Positions 61,830 to 64,000 of a stretch of DNA of 64,000 nucleotides are shown in pieces. This DNA comes from Mycobacterium sp. Root265 (GTDB lineage Bacteria; Actinomycetota; Actinomycetes; Mycobacteriales; Mycobacteriaceae). The stretch lies in assembly GCF_001428895.1 (NCBI RefSeq), contig NZ_LMJA01000022.1, positions 125,369-189,368 of the forward strand, given 5' to 3'. The position numbers were made by a program, and so were the translations under genes. Positions within the stretch are counted from its first letter, which is position 1, and each line of letters opens with the position of its first letter. Under the pieces are notes generated by a model. It was not told where the DNA came from. It saw only the letters and a program-made list of their open reading frames with translations, and made no database searches.

Positions 61830-63361
61830 CCGACAACCGCCGGGTCCTGCACCCCGCGGCGACGGGCCTGCCGCACGCCGCATATCTACCCGACCGGCCC
61901 ACCGTGGCCGTGGTGGGCGGTGGCATCGCCGGCCTCAGTGCTGCGACGGCGCTGGCCGAACGTGGTGTCGCGGTGCACCTTTTCGAGCGCGAGTCCTATC
62001 TCGGCGGACGGGTGGGCGGCTGGAGCGAGAGCCTGCCGGACGGCTCGGCGGTGTCGATGAACCGTGGCTTCCACGCCTTCTTCCGCCAGTACTACAACCT
62101 GCGTAACCTCTTGCGGCGCATCGACGCCGACCTGTCCATGTTCAGCCCGCTGGACGACTACCCGTTGGTCGACGCCGACGGGCGACGCGACACCTTCCGG
62201 GGGCTTCCCCGGACTCCGCCGTTCAACGCCATGGCCTTCGCGCTGCGCAGCCCGACGTTCCGGCTGCGCGATCTGGTGCGCATCGACGCCAAGGCGGCGG
62301 CTCCGCTGGCCGCAGTGTCGGTGCCCGAAACCTATTGGCAACTCGATGACACCGACGCCGAGTCCTTCCTGCGCGACATCAACTTTCCCGTGGCGGCCCG
62401 GCATCTGGCTTTCGAGGTCTTCTCCCGCAGCTTCTTCACCCGGCCCGAGGCCCTGTCGGCCGCCGAGTTGGCGACGATGTTCCACATCTACTTCCTCGGT
62501 TCCAGCGAAGGACTCGTTTTCGATGTCGCCGCAGAGAATTTCGATGTCGCACTGTGGCAGCCGTTGGCGCGGTACCTGCGTAGCCACGACGCCCACATCC
62601 AGCTGGGCACCGCGGTCCGCAGCGTGACGGCGACCGGCGACGGGTCATTCGCGGTCACCGACGCTTCGGGCGCCACCCTCACCGCCGACGGCGTGGTGCT
62701 GGCGACCGAGGTGCGGGCCCTGCAGCACCTCGTCGCCGGCTCACCGGGTCTGGGCGACAGCGACTGGCGTGGTCAGATCGGCGATCTCGGTTCGGCGGCT
62801 CCGTTCGTCGTGCGCCGGCTCTGGCTGGACCGTCCGGTGAACGATGACCGACCGGCCTTCCTGGGGACCGGTGGGCTGCCACCACTGGACAACATCAGCG
62901 TGCTGAACCGCTATGAACAGGAAGCGACGTCCTGGGCGCAGCACACCGGCGGCTCCGTCGTGGAACTGCACGCGTACTCCGTCACCGAGGACACACCTGC
63001 GCTGCGCGCGGAACTCGATGCACGGTTGCACGAGTTGTATCCAGAGACCGCGGCTGCGGGCGTGGTGCACGAGAGCACGTTGTGCCGCAGTGATTGTCCG
63101 CGGCTGGGGCCGGGAGATTTCGCGAACCGTCCGACGGTGGCGACGACGCTGGAGGGGCTCGTGCTGGCCGGTGACGGGATCAGGATCGATCTTCCGGTCG
63201 CACTGATGGAACGCGCGGCGACGACGGGTCTCGCCGCGGCGAACACCCTGCTGGAGCGCTTCGGCGTGCGCGGCCACGATGTGTACACGGTGCCGGTACG
63301 CGGGCGCTCTGCTGTGCTGCGCCGCCTTGCCGACCGGGTGGAGGGACGGGTGCGGACATGA
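61826..63361 (+). CDS. crtU: CrtU-type carotene desaturase/methyltransferase (isorenieratene synthase)
   Basis: A 511-residue FAD enzyme. VAVVGGGIAGLSAATALAERG and ERESYLGGRVGGW bind FAD; SMNRGFHAFFRQYYNLRNLLRRID and FRGLPRTPPFNAMAFALRSPTFRLRDL are characteristic of CrtU, which desaturates the beta-ionone ring and shifts a methyl group to give the aromatic phi end. Expected product is isorenieratene (leprotene), a known mycobacterial pigment. Starts by ATGA overlap with crtT and ends by ATGA overlap with the Rieske gene. The lycopene cyclase needed in between is not in the window. Confidence 0.87.
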   Translation: MTDNRRVLHPAATGLPHAAYLPDRPTVAVVGGGIAGLSAATALAERGVAVHLFERESYLGGRVGGWSESLPDGSAVSMNRGFHAFFRQYYNLRNLLRRIDADLSMFSPLDDYPLVDADGRRDTFRGLPRTPPFNAMAFALRSPTFRLRDLVRIDAKAAAPLAAVSVPETYWQLDDTDAESFLRDINFPVAARHLAFEVFSRSFFTRPEALSAAELATMFHIYFLGSSEGLVFDVAAENFDVALWQPLARYLRSHDAHIQLGTAVRSVTATGDGSFAVTDASGATLTADGVVLATEVRALQHLVAGSPGLGDSDWRGQIGDLGSAAPFVVRRLWLDRPVNDDRPAFLGTGGLPPLDNISVLNRYEQEATSWAQHTGGSVVELHAYSVTEDTPALRAELDARLHELYPETAAAGVVHESTLCRSDCPRLGPGDFANRPTVATTLEGLVLAGDGIRIDLPVALMERAATTGLAAANTLLERFGVRGHDVYTVPVRGRSAVLRRLADRVEGRVRT

Positions 63362-64000
63362 AAGCCTGGCCTTTTCAACTGCTTCCACGCCTCGATTGGA
63401 GCCGGCAGCGACCGACGTTCGGTCAGGCCGCGCCGTCGCTGATCGCCGCCGCGCTGGAGCGGTCCCAGCGCCGGCCCAGCGGGAACTGGTACGTGGTGGG
63501 AGCCAGCACCGATGTCGCCGGGAAGCCGTTCGGCGCGACGGTCGCCGGGGCCGAGGTGGTGTGCTGGCGTGATGACGAGGGCGGACTGCATGCCGGCCCG
63601 GCGCGTTGTCCGCACCTGGGTGCCGACCTGTGCGGCGCGCCGATCGACCGCGGACATCTGGTCTGCCCGTGGCACGGGCTGAGGCTCACCGGTCGGGGCC
63701 GGCCCGACTGGCCGGTGCTGCCGGTGTTCGATGACGGTGTGCTGGTGTGGGTTCGGCTGGATCGCATCGGGGGTGAGCAGCCCACGGATGCGCCGGTGCT
63801 GCCGGCGCGCCCCGACGGTCCGCGTATCTCGGCGGTCGCCAGCCTGTCCGGTGCGTGCGAACCGGCCGACATCATCGCCAACCGGATGGATCCGTGGCAC
63901 GGCGCCTGGTTTCATCCGTACTCGTTCGCGCGGTTGGAGGTGTTGAGCGCACCGGCCGAAGATCCTGACCTCCCCGAGGAGGAGGACCGGTTCCTGGTGG
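63358..64000 (+). CDS. Rieske [2Fe-2S] protein (DUF5914-like), 3' partial
   Basis: 214 codons are visible before the window ends. A Rieske cluster site is complete: Cys84-x-His86 (CPHLGADLCG) and Cys103-x2-His106 (CPWHGLR). After it comes the DUF5914-type segment SGACEPADIIANRMDPWHGAWFHPYSFARL, which resembles the start of a non-haem-iron oxygenase domain. It begins inside the crtU stop, so it belongs to the carotenoid operon and may oxidise or desaturate a carotenoid, an inference from position only. Confidence 0.82.
   Translation, partial: MKAWPFQLLPRLDWSRQRPTFGQAAPSLIAAALERSQRRPSGNWYVVGASTDVAGKPFGATVAGAEVVCWRDDEGGLHAGPARCPHLGADLCGAPIDRGHLVCPWHGLRLTGRGRPDWPVLPVFDDGVLVWVRLDRIGGEQPTDAPVLPARPDGPRISAVASLSGACEPADIIANRMDPWHGAWFHPYSFARLEVLSAPAEDPDLPEEEDRFLV

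Overview
The window is high-GC actinobacterial DNA, almost certainly a fast-growing, pigmented Mycobacterium (Mycolicibacterium). About half of it is collinear, in inverted orientation, with the M. tuberculosis H37Rv segment Rv0976c-Rv0944 as I remember it: AtuA-like, fadE13, accD2, accA2, fadE12, echA7, DUF1707, the VWA/MoxR pair, purH-purN, Rv0955/Rv0954-like membrane proteins, an F420 oxidoreductase, sucD-sucC, an M23 peptidase, uvrD1, chorismate mutase, pgi, an SDR and an Fpg-like protein. H37Rv locus numbers are from memory; no database was searched.

Layout. 1-8.2 kb: a translationally coupled acyl-CoA catabolic operon (AtuA, two acyl-CoA dehydrogenases, a biotin-dependent carboxylase, an enoyl-CoA hydratase). 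8.3-18 kb: DUF1707 protein, VWA/MoxR pair, alpha/beta hydrolase, purine genes and membrane proteins. 18-21.6 kb: an SfnG-like flavin monooxygenase, an F420 oxidoreductase behind a KstR-type box, and a thiolase-like protein. 21.7-25.9 kb: an accessory module of two adjacent P-loop ATPases on a probable leaderless promoter, two identical 15-bp palindromes, then an S9 peptidase. 26-32.7 kb: succinyl-CoA synthetase, M23 peptidase, UvrD1 and chorismate mutase. 32.7-38 kb: a less GC-rich island of glycan genes (methyltransferases, RgpF-like protein, family 2 glycosyltransferase) with a frameshifted methyltransferase pseudogene. 38-49.8 kb: SSADH, pgi, an XRE regulator with a membrane partner, a collagen-like secreted protein, an SDR/exporter/MFS/Fpg operon, an FUSC protein and cobF. 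49.9-57.4 kb: an AurF-type diiron oxygenase, a second F420 oxidoreductase behind another KstR-type box, a ROK regulator with a divergent MFS pump, a Ddn-like protein and a UDP-glycosyltransferase. 57.5-64 kb: the carotenoid operon crtE-crtI-crtB-crtT-crtU-Rieske, cut by the window edge, arranged as in Streptomyces isorenieratene clusters.

Regulatory signals are unusually legible. Several genes have a -10 element only 6-9 nt before the start codon, which suggests leaderless mRNAs. Two LLM oxidoreductases share a KstR-type palindrome. An 18-bp operator-like sequence differing at two positions lies in front of both an alpha/beta hydrolase and the AurF-type oxygenase, 37 kb apart. A near-consensus Crp site lies between sucC and the M23 peptidase gene. 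The best candidates for undescribed biology are the ATPase/ATPase/palindrome/peptidase module and the shared 18-bp operator. No rRNA, tRNA, CRISPR array or insertion sequence was recognised.
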